Shown: positions 1-8,061 of the stretch, piece after piece
Layout of the letters: each line of letters starts with the position of its first letter
Position numbering within the stretch: the first letter of the stretch is position 1
Assembly (NCBI GenBank): GCA_934511545.1
Contig: CAKSWM010000002.1
Coordinates: 1 to 22,036, forward strand
DNA: 22,036 nt
Origin: an uncultured Oscillospiraceae bacterium
GTDB lineage: Bacteria; Bacillota; Clostridia; Oscillospirales; Oscillospiraceae
Direction: 5' to 3'
Translations under genes and position numbers: made by a program
The notes under the pieces: model-generated
Database searches by the model: none
What the model saw: only the letters and a program-made list of their open reading frames with translations
Told to the model about the DNA's origin: nothing

Positions 1-1
1 C

Positions 2-622
2 GATACGACAATTTGTGCGGGCGCGGGACTGACGTTGGCCAGACTGGCAGTGTTCGCGCGGGATCACGGACTGACGGGGCTTGAGTTTGCCCACGGCATT
101 CCCGGCTCGCTCGGCGGCGCGGTCTCGATGAACGCGGGGGCCTACGGCGGAGAGATGAAGGACGTCGTATCCTCGGTGCGCTTTCTCGACAGCGACGCGG
201 AGCTTTTCGAGCTTTCCGGCGCGGACCTGGGCTTTGCGTACAGAAAAAGCGTTTTTTCGGATACGGACAGCGTCATACTCGACGCCGTGATAAAGCTGGC
301 TCCCGGCGACAGCGGGGAGATAGGCGCGCGTATGCGTGAGCTGGCCGAAAAGCGCCGCGCCTCGCAGCCGCTGGAATATCCCTCCGCGGGAAGCACCTTC
401 AAGAGGCCCGAACAGGGCTATGCCGCCGCGATGATAGACGGCTGCGGACTCAAAGGCTTCCGCATCGGCGGGGCCATGGTCTCGGAAAAACACGCGGGCT
501 TTGTCATCAATGCCGGCGGAGCGGGCTTTGACGACGTTATCGCCGTGATGGAGCACGTCGTCGAAACGGTATACAAGGCGACCGGCACGGAGCTGGAGCC
601 GGAGGTCAAGATAATAATGTAA
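2..622 (+). CDS. murB: UDP-N-acetylmuramate dehydrogenase, 5'-truncated
   Basis: MurB is the flavoenzyme that reduces UDP-GlcNAc-enolpyruvate to UDP-MurNAc with NADPH, an early cytoplasmic step of peptidoglycan synthesis. The frame is open from base 2 and reads as MurB before the first possible TTG start at 35 (CAGAGLTLARLA), so the FAD-binding N-terminus lies outside the window. Visible family motifs are GLEFAHGIPGSLGGAVSMNAGAYGGE, written here only as its parts GLEFAHGIPG and MNAGAYGGE, then AGSTFKRP with the serine proton donor, CGLKGFRIGGA, SEKHAGFVIN and the terminal LEPEVKII with the catalytic glutamate. The short C-terminal part fits the type II MurB of Firmicutes. It ends 47 bases before rapZ, and that gap holds a small GGCGC/GCGCC hairpin (627-642). 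murB-rapZ-yvcK-whiA is a known Firmicutes gene order. Confidence 0.96.
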   Translation, partial: DTTICAGAGLTLARLAVFARDHGLTGLEFAHGIPGSLGGAVSMNAGAYGGEMKDVVSSVRFLDSDAELFELSGADLGFAYRKSVFSDTDSVILDAVIKLAPGDSGEIGARMRELAEKRRASQPLEYPSAGSTFKRPEQGYAAAMIDGCGLKGFRIGGAMVSEKHAGFVINAGGAGFDDVIAVMEHVVETVYKATGTELEPEVKIIM

Positions 623-669
623 TAAAGGCGCGGGAAAGCGCCGCTGTTCTCTCTCAAGGAGGGTGAAGT

Positions 670-1530
670 ATGGAATTTTTGATAATATCCGGGCTGTCTG
701 GCGCGGGAAAAAGCCGCGTTGCGGACATACTTGAGGATCTGGACTTTTACTGCGTTGATAATATGCCCGTCGCGCTTCTGCCGAGGTTCGCAGAGCTATG
801 CCTTGCCACGCGCGGCCGCTATGAACGCGTCGCGCTGGTGACGGATGTGCGCGAGCGCGACAGCTTTGACGAGCTTTTCAAGGCGCTGGATTCGCTCTGG
901 GAAATGGAGCTGGATTACCGCATCTTGTTCGTCGAGGCGGATGTGCCGACGATCGTCAAGCGCTATAAGGAAACGCGCCGCCGCCACCCGCTGGCACTGG
1001 AGGGCGGCTCGATCGAGGAGGCGGTCAGGCGGGAGATAAAGCTGCTGGAAAATCTGCGCGAACGCGCGGATTACGTCATAAATACCTCTAACCTCACGCT
1101 CGGTCAGCTTCAGAGCGAGATATACCAGCTGTTTGTAGGCGAGAACCTGTCCCGCGCGCTGTCCGTCAGCGTAATGTCCTTCGGATTCAAATACGGACTG
1201 CCGATCGAGGCGGATCTTGTTTTCGACGTTCGATTCCTGCCGAACCCGTATTATGTTTCGGAGCTTAAAAGCAGGACGGGTCTGGAAGATCCCGTGCGCA
1301 ACTTTATAATGAAGTACGACATATCAAAGGAGTTTCTCAGACTGCTTTATGATCTGATCCGCTTCCTTTTGCCGCACTATGTGGAGGAGGGCAAGCACAC
1401 GCTTACCATAGCTGTCGGATGTACCGGTGGCCGCCACCGCAGCGTTGCCGTTGCAAACGCGCTGACGGAGTTTATAAAGCAGTTGGGATATAATGCACAG
1501 CTGGTAAACCGTGATATCGACAAGGGGTAA
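670..1530 (+). CDS. rapZ: RapZ/YvcJ-family P-loop nucleotide-binding protein
   Basis: Member of the RapZ (YvcJ) family: a GTP/ATP-binding protein that in E. coli is the RNase E adaptor controlling GlmS levels, and in Bacillus hydrolyses nucleotides and affects competence. Its exact role in this organism is not known. The 286 residues match the family length. The Walker A motif GLSGAGKS is at residues 8-15, a second nucleotide-binding segment VALVTDVR is near 54-61, and the C-terminal signature GCTGGRHRSV is at 250-259. The ATG start follows an AAGGAGGG ribosome site. It lies between murB and yvcK, and only seven bases separate its stop from the chosen yvcK start, so the two are almost certainly co-transcribed. 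The neighbourhood links it to cell-envelope amino-sugar supply. Confidence 0.95.
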   Translation: MEFLIISGLSGAGKSRVADILEDLDFYCVDNMPVALLPRFAELCLATRGRYERVALVTDVRERDSFDELFKALDSLWEMELDYRILFVEADVPTIVKRYKETRRRHPLALEGGSIEEAVRREIKLLENLRERADYVINTSNLTLGQLQSEIYQLFVGENLSRALSVSVMSFGFKYGLPIEADLVFDVRFLPNPYYVSELKSRTGLEDPVRNFIMKYDISKEFLRLLYDLIRFLLPHYVEEGKHTLTIAVGCTGGRHRSVAVANALTEFIKQLGYNAQLVNRDIDKG

Positions 1531-1537
1531 GCCGGAA

Positions 1538-2548
1538 ATGAACAAATCTTCACAGCATTCACAGTCCGATCCGCGCATCGTTGTGATCGGCGGAGGAACC
1601 GGGCTTTCGACCATGCTCCGCGGGCTGAAGCTGTATTCGCGGAACCTAACGGCGATAGTTACCGTCGCGGACGACGGCGGCGGTTCGGGCATGCTTCGGT
1701 CGGAACTCGGAATGCCGCCGCCGGGCGATATACGCAACTGTCTTCAGGCGCTTGCGAACACGGAGCCGACGATGGAGGCCCTTTTGAGCTACCGCTTCAC
1801 GGAGGGGAGCCTTGCCGGGCAGAGCTTCGGAAACCTTTTTCTTGCCGCGCTCAACGGCATGAGCGGCAGCTTTGACGAGGCGGTCCTCAAGATGAGCGAG
1901 GTCCTGGCCGTCACGGGACGGGTCCTGCCGGTCTCCAACGAGGATATACGCCTTGCCGCGGAATTTGAGGACGGCAGCGAGGTCCTGGGGGAATCGCGCA
2001 TAAGCGAGCACAAGACCGACTCCGGACAGCACATAAAGCGCGTTCGGCTCATACCGGAGCATGCGCGCGCCCTCGCCGCCAGCATAGAGGCGATAGAGCA
2101 GGCGGAGCTGATAGTGCTCGGCCCCGGCAGCCTTTATACGAGCATAATCCCGAACCTGCTCGTGGACGGGATAGCGGACGCCGTCGCCGGGTCGGACGCC
2201 GTGCGCGTATATGTACTTAATATAATGACTCAGGACGGCGAGACCGAGCACTATCGCGCCAGCGATCATGTGCGGGCGCTGATGGAGCATGCCGGCGGCT
2301 GCCGCCTGTTTGACTATTGCCTTGCAAACAGCGCTCCGCTGCCAGAAGATGTGCTGGACCGCTACCGCCGGATGGACGCCGAGCCGACGCAGGTCGATGA
2401 GGAGAATATCCGCGCAATGGGCGTCGAGGTCGTCTCCGCGCCGGTCGCGGATCCCGCGGCGGGCAAGGCGCGGCACCAGCCGCTCATGCTTGCCGGGGAG
2501 CTTATGCGGCTTTACCGGGACAAATCGCGCACAAAGATATATGTTTGA
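1538..2548 (+). CDS. yvcK: YvcK-type gluconeogenesis factor (CofD-like, UDP-GlcNAc-binding)
   Basis: YvcK belongs to the CofD/2-phospho-L-lactate transferase fold. In Bacillus it is needed for growth on gluconeogenic carbon sources and for proper cell-wall growth, and it binds UDP-sugars; no enzyme activity is established. The 336-residue protein shows GGGTGLS (18-24), TVADDGGGSG (42-51), PPGDIRNCL (61-69) and the later VLGPGSLYTSIIPNLL segment, all family hallmarks. An in-frame ATG at 1511 would overlap the end of rapZ; the ATG at 1538 is preferred because AAGGGG lies about ten bases upstream and the conserved fold starts soon after it. It sits between rapZ and whiA, the standard order. A strong hairpin follows the stop. 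Confidence 0.95.
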   Translation: MNKSSQHSQSDPRIVVIGGGTGLSTMLRGLKLYSRNLTAIVTVADDGGGSGMLRSELGMPPPGDIRNCLQALANTEPTMEALLSYRFTEGSLAGQSFGNLFLAALNGMSGSFDEAVLKMSEVLAVTGRVLPVSNEDIRLAAEFEDGSEVLGESRISEHKTDSGQHIKRVRLIPEHARALAASIEAIEQAELIVLGPGSLYTSIIPNLLVDGIADAVAGSDAVRVYVLNIMTQDGETEHYRASDHVRALMEHAGGCRLFDYCLANSAPLPEDVLDRYRRMDAEPTQVDEENIRAMGVEVVSAPVADPAAGKARHQPLMLAGELMRLYRDKSRTKIYV

Positions 2549-2553
2549 TACTG

Positions 2554-2624
2554 CCGGAAAAAGCCTTCCGGGCTTTTCCGGCGCACAGGATCATGGCCGG
2601 CCGCGTCTGCGGGCGCGGATCCTG
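2554..2624 (+). other. two consecutive hairpins between yvcK and whiA
   Basis: The first inverted repeat pairs CCGGAAAAAGCC (2554-2565) with GGGCTTTTCCGG (2570-2581), with one slip in the stem. The second pairs CAGGATC (2586-2592) with GATCCTG (2618-2624), with a further GC-rich stem inside. Neither has a run of T after it, so this is not a standard intrinsic terminator. It may be an RNA processing or stability element that sets whiA expression relative to yvcK. Function is inference; the pairing is visible. Confidence 0.5.
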
Positions 2625-2654
2625 CGGGGTTATTTTGACGATTGAGGTATTACG

Positions 2655-3563
2655 ATGTCATTTTCAGAAGGTGTAAAGGCGGAGCTCTGCCGGGAAAACG
2701 CTTCAAGACGGTGCTGCGCCCTTGCCGAATGTTACGGCGCTCTGCTCTACTGCAACACGTTTTCACCGCGTGAGATAAAGATAACAACGTCCAGCCGCGA
2801 GTTTGCCGAGCGCCTGCCTAAACTGTTCCGCCGCGCGTTTTCGCTCGCGTTCGACGTTATACCGGAGGAGATCCGTTCCGGACGGTTCAGCTTTCTGATA
2901 ACGGACACGGAGAAAATAAGCCGTATTTTTTCCGCCTACGGATATGACTCGCAGACGACGCTCTCGCACCATATCAATCTTGGAGTACTGGAAAACGACT
3001 GCTGCAAGGCAAGCTTCATACGCGGCGCGTTTCTGGCCGGAGGGAGCATAACCGACCCTGCCAAGCGCTATCATCTTGAGTTTGTGACGAGTCATGCCAG
3101 CGTCAGCCGCGAGATATTCTCAATCCTGCTGGAACTGGGTTTTTCCCCGCGCTCGACGACTCGGAGCGGCAATTACATAACCTATTTCAAGCAGTCCGAG
3201 GCGATAGCAGACCTGTTCACGACCATCGGCGCGCCGGTCGCCGCGATGGACATCATGAACGCAAAGGTCGAAAAGGACATGCGCAACTCCATCAACAGGA
3301 AGGTGAACTGCGACAGCGCGAACGCGGACAAGATCGTTTCCGCCGCGCAGGCCCAGCTTGCCGCGATACGCCGCATCGACCGGGAGTGCGGCCTTGAGGC
3401 CCTGCCGCCGCACCTGTACGAGACCGCGCTTCTGCGCATTGCAAATCCGGAGGCGAGCCTTGCCGACCTTGCGCTGCTGTCCGATCCCCCGGTGACGAAG
3501 TCCTGCCTCAGCCACAGGCTGAAAAAGCTTATGGAGCTTGACCCGAGCGGGCTTTTGGAATAA
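2655..3563 (+). CDS. whiA: DNA-binding protein WhiA
   Basis: WhiA is a conserved Gram-positive DNA-binding protein: a sporulation regulator in Streptomyces, and in Bacillus a factor for division and chromosome segregation. It has a degenerate LAGLIDADG homing-endonuclease-like N-terminal region and a C-terminal helix-turn-helix. Here 302 residues carry CCKASFIRGAFLAGGSI and HHINLGVLEND-type endonuclease-fold segments, the NAKVEKDMRNSINRKVNCD stretch, and the C-terminal HTH around 268-295 (SLADLALL ... SCLSHRLKKLMEL). The ATG is preceded by GAGGT about seven bases upstream. A gap of 106 bases with two hairpins separates it from yvcK, and dnaE follows after 74 bases. Identification is firm; its regulatory targets here cannot be read from the sequence. 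Confidence 0.95.
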   Translation: MSFSEGVKAELCRENASRRCCALAECYGALLYCNTFSPREIKITTSSREFAERLPKLFRRAFSLAFDVIPEEIRSGRFSFLITDTEKISRIFSAYGYDSQTTLSHHINLGVLENDCCKASFIRGAFLAGGSITDPAKRYHLEFVTSHASVSREIFSILLELGFSPRSTTRSGNYITYFKQSEAIADLFTTIGAPVAAMDIMNAKVEKDMRNSINRKVNCDSANADKIVSAAQAQLAAIRRIDRECGLEALPPHLYETALLRIANPEASLADLALLSDPPVTKSCLSHRLKKLMELDPSGLLE

Positions 3564-3637
3564 TAGAGCGCCGTCCCGCTTTTTATATCCGGCAGTGCGG
3601 GGCGAATGTAAAATAACCAGAAAGGATAAATACAGAA

Positions 3638-6600
3638 ATGGCCTTTACCCATCTTCACGTCCATACCGAATACAGCCTTCTCGACGGCGCGTGCCGCATC
3701 GAGGGGCTTGTTGAGTGCGCAAAGGAGCTGGGACAGACGGCCATCGCCATAACCGACCACGGCGTCATGTATGGCTGCGTTGCCTTTTACAAGGCGGCAA
3801 AGGCCGGCGGGCTCAAGCCGATCATCGGCTGCGAGGTCTATGTCGCGCCGAGGAACCGGACGGACAAGGAGCACGGGCGCGACAGTGAATACAGCCATCT
3901 GATCCTGCTCTGCCGCAATGAGACGGGGTACCGCAATCTCTGCTATCTTGTATCCGCGGCGTTCACGGAGGGGTTTTATATCAAGCCGCGCATCGACTGG
4001 GGGCTGCTGCGCGAGCACGCGGAGGGACTCATCTGCCTTTCCGGCTGCATCGCGGGCGAGATACCGCGGAAGATCATCAGCGGCGACTATGAGGGCGCAA
4101 AGGCCCTCGCGCTGGAGCTGCGCGGGATGTTCGGCGATGACGGGTTTTATCTTGAGCTCCAGAACCACGGGCTGGAAGAGGAGCGCACGGCCTATGCCGG
4201 ACTGCGCCGCATACACGACGAAACGGGCATCCCCGTCGTCGTGACGAACGACGCGCACTATATAACCCGCGAGGATGCCGCCAGCCAGGATGTTCTGCTC
4301 TGCATACAGACCGGCAAGACGATCGACGACCCCAACCGGATGAAGTTCGGCGGCAGCGAGTTCTATCTCAAGACCGAGGAGGAGATGCGCGCTCTCGTGC
4401 CCGATCTGCCGGAGGCCGTTGAGAACACGAACAGGATAGCGGAGCTTTGCAGTTACGACTTTGAGTTCGGTCACTATCACCTGCCGAAATTTCAGCTGCC
4501 GGAGGGAGAGAAGGACAGCTTTGAATATCTTCAGAAGCTCTGCGAAAAGGGTTTTGAGGACAGATACGGCGAGGGGACGGACGAGCTGCGCGCACAGCTG
4601 AAATATGAGCTGGATATGATAAAGCAGATGGGCTTTGTCGATTATTTCCTCATCGTTTCGGACTTCATCGGCTATGCCAAGAGAAACGGTATACCCGTCG
4701 GGCCGGGGCGAGGCTCCGCGGCGGGCAGCGTGGTGTCCTATACACTGCATATAACGGACGTCGATCCGATAAAATACAGCCTCTATTTCGAGCGCTTTCT
4801 GAACCCCGAACGAGTCAGCATGCCGGATATAGATATCGACTTCTGCGTCAGGCGGCGCGGTGAGGTCATAGACTATGTCTCACGCAAATATGGCCAGGAC
4901 CACGTGGCCCAGATCGTGACCTTCGGCACGATGGCGGCGCGTCAGGCCGTGCGCGACGTGGGCCGGGCGATGAACGTGAGCTATGCCGAGTGCGACGCGG
5001 TCGCAAAGCAGATCCCTGCGGCGCTGAACATAAAGCTGGACGAGGCGCTCGCGCTGTCAAAGCCGCTCCGGGAGATGTACGACGGCGACGAAACCCTGCA
5101 CGGACTGATAGACACCGCGCGTGCGCTGGAGGGTATGCCGCGCCATGCCTCGACCCACGCAGCCGGCGTTGTGATAACCGAAAAACCGGTATATGAATAT
5201 GTCCCGCTGGCCAAAAACGACGAGTCCGTCGTCTGCCAGTATACGATGACGACGCTTGAAGAGCTGGGGCTTCTCAAGATGGACTTTCTCGGCCTGCGCA
5301 ACCTGACGGTGCTCGAGGACGCGCAGAAGCTCGTGCGCCTGCGCGAGCCGGACTTCGACGTGGCAAAGGCGCCGGAGGACGACCCCGCCGTTTTCGAGAT
5401 GCTCTCCGCGGGAAAAACCAGCGGCGTTTTTCAGCTTGAGAGCACAGGCATGACGGGTGTGTGCACGGCTCTGCGCCCGAAGAGCATCGAGGACATAACC
5501 GCCGTCATAGCGCTTTACCGTCCGGGTCCGATGGACTCGATACCGCGCTTTCTCGAGTGCTCCGCGCACCCGGAAAAGATAAGCTACAAGCATCCTCTGC
5601 TGGAGCCTATCCTCTCCGTCACCTACGGCTGCATCGTATATCAGGAGCAGGTCATCGAGATATTCCGCCGCCTTGCGGGCTTCTCGCTCGGTCAGGCGGA
5701 CATGATCCGCCGCGCGATGAGCAAGAAAAAACACGCGACGATAGACGCCGAGCGCGTTGCGTTCATCCACGGCGACCCTTCGCGCAATATCGCCGGAGCC
5801 GTCGCCAACGGCGTTCCGGAGGCTGTTGCGGACAGCATCTATGACGAAATACTGGACTTTGCGTCCTATGCGTTCAACAAGGCGCACGCCGTGGCCTATG
5901 CCGTCGTGAGCTACCGCACGGCGTATATGAAATGCCACTGGCCGCAGGAATACATGGCGGCGCTCCTCACAAGCGTTTTCGACATGAACGGCAAGGTGCC
6001 GGAATATATTGCCGAGTGCCGCGATATGGGAATCTCCGTTCTGCCGCCGGATGTCAACGAGTCTGCTGACGATTTCACGGTCGCCAACGGCAACATACGC
6101 TTCGGTCTGGCGGCCGTCAAGGGGATAGGACGCGGCTTCGTGCGCGAGCTGATGGCCGAACGCGAGAGGGGCGGACCGTTTACCGCCTTCGACGAATTCT
6201 GCCGCCGCATGAATGGGCGAGAACTGAACCGCCGCGTCGTCGAGAGCCTTATCCGCGCCGGGGCCTTCGACAGCCTTGGCTATAAGCGGCGCGCGCTTTT
6301 GCAGGTGACGGAGAAGGTGCTTGACGGAGTTGCCGCCGAGGGAAGAAAAAACGTCGCCGGGCAGATGGGCCTGTTCGATATGTATGACGAAGAGGAGGCC
6401 GCCGCTCCGGCTCTAGTTCTGCCGGAGGTGGAGGAGTTTTCCGCACAGGAAATGATGACGATGGAGCGGGAGGTCACGGGCCTTTTCCTTTCCGGGCACC
6501 CGATGGATCAGTACCGCGAGTCGGTGCGCCGCATCGGCGCCGTGCCGATAGGCGGCATCATGTCCGACTTTGCTGCGGAGAACGGTCCCACCCGCTTTCA

Positions 6601-7132
6601 CGACGGACAGTCCGTTATCATAGCCGGCGTCATCGGCTCGTCCCGGACGCGCACGACAAAGAACAACACGCTCATGGCTTATATCGAGCTGGAGGACGAT
6701 ACCGGTACGATGGAGCTTCTCGCCTTTCAGCGCGCGCTGGACACGGGCGGAAAGTACCTTGCCGTCAACAACGTCGTGGTCGCCAGGGGCCGCATTTCCC
6801 TGCGCGATGAAAAGGAGCCGCAGCTCATGGTGGACAGCATCCGCCCGATAACCGAAGCGGAAGTAATAACGGACGCCGTGAAGGACGAAACGCCCAAAAA
6901 GCCTGACGGACCGGGAGAAACGACGGTATATGTCCGGCTGCCCGGCCGGGACTGCCCCGCGATGAGGCGCGTGGAGCTCGTTCACAGCATGTTCCCCGGC
7001 GAGGACAGACTGGTCCTGTATTTTGCGGACACGGGCAGGCGCTTCGGCGCGAAGTGTCTGGCTCACGAGGCGTTCATAAGCGAACTTCAGGAACTGGCGG
7101 GTAAGGAAAACGTTGTTGTCAAGGTGAAGTGA
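3638..7132 (+). CDS. dnaE: DNA polymerase III subunit alpha (DnaE)
   Basis: Replicative C-family DNA polymerase, 1164 residues, the usual DnaE length. The N-terminal PHP domain (1-230) keeps what appear to be all nine metal-binding positions: H7, H9, D16, H41, E66, H87, C137, D205 and H207 (the last two in TNDAHY). The polymerase core has GPGRGSAAGS (355-364) and PDIDIDF (396-402) with catalytic aspartates, then the MDFLGLRNL motif, SYAFNKAHAVAYA, a helix-hairpin-helix region (FGLAAVKGIG) and a C-terminal OB fold (about 985-1070). It is DnaE rather than PolC because the PHP domain is N-terminal and no inserted exonuclease domain is present. The ATG follows AGAAAGGA. The next gene, a response regulator, starts 15 bases after the stop and is probably co-transcribed. 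Confidence 0.97.
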   Translation: MAFTHLHVHTEYSLLDGACRIEGLVECAKELGQTAIAITDHGVMYGCVAFYKAAKAGGLKPIIGCEVYVAPRNRTDKEHGRDSEYSHLILLCRNETGYRNLCYLVSAAFTEGFYIKPRIDWGLLREHAEGLICLSGCIAGEIPRKIISGDYEGAKALALELRGMFGDDGFYLELQNHGLEEERTAYAGLRRIHDETGIPVVVTNDAHYITREDAASQDVLLCIQTGKTIDDPNRMKFGGSEFYLKTEEEMRALVPDLPEAVENTNRIAELCSYDFEFGHYHLPKFQLPEGEKDSFEYLQKLCEKGFEDRYGEGTDELRAQLKYELDMIKQMGFVDYFLIVSDFIGYAKRNGIPVGPGRGSAAGSVVSYTLHITDVDPIKYSLYFERFLNPERVSMPDIDIDFCVRRRGEVIDYVSRKYGQDHVAQIVTFGTMAARQAVRDVGRAMNVSYAECDAVAKQIPAALNIKLDEALALSKPLREMYDGDETLHGLIDTARALEGMPRHASTHAAGVVITEKPVYEYVPLAKNDESVVCQYTMTTLEELGLLKMDFLGLRNLTVLEDAQKLVRLREPDFDVAKAPEDDPAVFEMLSAGKTSGVFQLESTGMTGVCTALRPKSIEDITAVIALYRPGPMDSIPRFLECSAHPEKISYKHPLLEPILSVTYGCIVYQEQVIEIFRRLAGFSLGQADMIRRAMSKKKHATIDAERVAFIHGDPSRNIAGAVANGVPEAVADSIYDEILDFASYAFNKAHAVAYAVVSYRTAYMKCHWPQEYMAALLTSVFDMNGKVPEYIAECRDMGISVLPPDVNESADDFTVANGNIRFGLAAVKGIGRGFVRELMAERERGGPFTAFDEFCRRMNGRELNRRVVESLIRAGAFDSLGYKRRALLQVTEKVLDGVAAEGRKNVAGQMGLFDMYDEEEAAAPALVLPEVEEFSAQEMMTMEREVTGLFLSGHPMDQYRESVRRIGAVPIGGIMSDFAAENGPTRFHDGQSVIIAGVIGSSRTRTTKNNTLMAYIELEDDTGTMELLAFQRALDTGGKYLAVNNVVVARGRISLRDEKEPQLMVDSIRPITEAEVITDAVKDETPKKPDGPGETTVYVRLPGRDCPAMRRVELVHSMFPGEDRLVLYFADTGRRFGAKCLAHEAFISELQELAGKENVVVKVK

Positions 7133-7147
7133 CGGGAGGAAACAGCT

Positions 7148-7816
7148 ATGATATATATTGTTGAGGACGACTCCGATATCCGGGAGCTTGTGACCTATGC
7201 GCTCGGGACCCAGGGGCTGGAGGCGCGGGGCTTTGCCGCGCCGGGCGAGTTCTGGCAGGCGATACGCGGCGAGATGCCGTCTCTTGTTCTTCTGGATATA
7301 ATGCTTCCGGAGGAGGACGGTCTGGAAATACTGAAAAAGCTTCGTGCCGATACGAGAACAAAACGCCTGCCGGTCATCATGCTGACGGCAAAGAGCACCG
7401 AGTTTGAAAAGGTGCGCGGTCTGGACCTCGGTGCGGACGACTATATACCAAAGCCATTCGGCATGATGGAACTGATCTCCCGCGTGCGCGCTCTTCTGCG
7501 CAGAACGGCTCAGGAGAGGGAAGCGCCGAGCGAATACCTTGCGGGCGGTCTTGCGGTGAGCGTGGAAAAGCACACGGTGACGGCCGACGGAAAACCCGTT
7601 TCGCTCTCGTTCAAGGAGTTTGAGGTCCTTCGCCTGCTGCTGGAAAACCGAGGCAAGGTGCTGACGAGGGATATGCTTCTGGATACCGTCTGGGGATATG
7701 AATTCGACGGGGAGACCCGCACTGTCGATGTACATGTGCGGAACCTGCGCAAAAAGCTCGGCCCCTGCGGCGACATCATCGGCACTGTGCGCGGCGTCGG
7801 ATACAAGATCGACTGA
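7148..7816 (+). CDS. OmpR/PhoB-family response regulator, orphan
   Basis: A two-component response regulator of 222 residues. The receiver domain (1-118) has the acidic pocket E6/D7/D8, the phospho-acceptor D50 in LLDIMLP, T80 in MLTAKS and K102 in PKPF, so phosphorylation competence is intact. The C-terminal winged helix (about 125-222) has LSFKEFEVLRLLLENRGKVLTR at its start, given here as LSFKEFEVL and NRGKVLTR, and ends VRGVGYKID, typical of OmpR/PhoB. The start ATG follows GGGAGGAAACAGCT. No histidine kinase lies next to it: dnaE is upstream and the thiamine unit with its own promoter is downstream. Its signal and targets cannot be inferred; the gene symbol is left blank for that reason. 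Confidence 0.93.
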   Translation: MIYIVEDDSDIRELVTYALGTQGLEARGFAAPGEFWQAIRGEMPSLVLLDIMLPEEDGLEILKKLRADTRTKRLPVIMLTAKSTEFEKVRGLDLGADDYIPKPFGMMELISRVRALLRRTAQEREAPSEYLAGGLAVSVEKHTVTADGKPVSLSFKEFEVLRLLLENRGKVLTRDMLLDTVWGYEFDGETRTVDVHVRNLRKKLGPCGDIIGTVRGVGYKID

Positions 7817-7835
7817 CGGCGGCGCGGAATTTGTG

Positions 7836-7864
7836 TTGACATACGGCGCGTCCTGCGTTATACT
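7836..7864 (+). promoter_or_regulatory. sigma-A promoter of the thiT unit
   Basis: A perfect -35 TTGACA (7836-7841) and a -10 TATACT (7859-7864) are separated by the ideal 17 bases. Transcription should start near 7871, just before the TPP riboswitch. It starts only 20 bases after the response-regulator stop codon and makes thiT an independent unit. Confidence 0.85.
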
Positions 7865-7882
7865 GTTGCTGTAATTAAATAA

Positions 7883-7985
7883 AGGGGCGCTGGGTCATCC
7901 CGGCTGAGACGGAGCTAATCGAGGCTCCGGTACCCTTGCACCGTCGGTGCGGAACCTGATCCGGGTAATGCCGGCGTAGGTAGAT
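7883..7985 (+). promoter_or_regulatory. TPP riboswitch (thi-box)
   Basis: Thiamine pyrophosphate-sensing leader. The conserved thi-box parts appear in order: AGGGGCGC, CGGCTGAGA (7901-7909), a P3 stem GGAGC/GCTCC, TACCCTTGCACC (7931-7942), GAACCTGATCCGGGTAATGCC (7952-7972, given as AACCTGATC and GGGTAATGCC) and GGCGTAGG (7973-7980). The optional P3a arm is short. It sits between a strong promoter and an intrinsic terminator ahead of thiT, so TPP binding is expected to switch transcription off. Confidence 0.96.
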
Positions 7986-7992
7986 GTTTTTT

Positions 7993-8044
7993 CGGACGAG
8001 ATATAAACAAGTCCGCACCTGATGATACGGGTGCGGATTTTTTG
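7993..8044 (+). terminator. riboswitch expression platform: antiterminator and intrinsic terminator
   Basis: The terminator pairs GTCCGCACC (8011-8019) with GGTGCGGAT (8030-8038), followed by a run of T (8038-8043). Just after the aptamer, CGGAC (7993-7997) is complementary to GTCCG (8011-8015), the 5' arm of that terminator. The two pairings exclude each other, which gives a simple antiterminator/terminator choice controlled by TPP. The terminator is clear; the antiterminator role is inference from complementarity. Confidence 0.85.
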
Positions 8045-8061
8045 TTTCGGAGGGAAAAAAC

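Noticed and set aside
3182..4750. 522-codon minus-strand frame across whiA and dnaE
   Set aside because: It runs opposite two clearly real genes and across their intergenic gap, with no recognisable domains.
6413..7735. 440-codon minus-strand frame opposite dnaE and the response regulator
   Set aside because: Antisense to two confidently assigned genes, with no motif or ribosome site.
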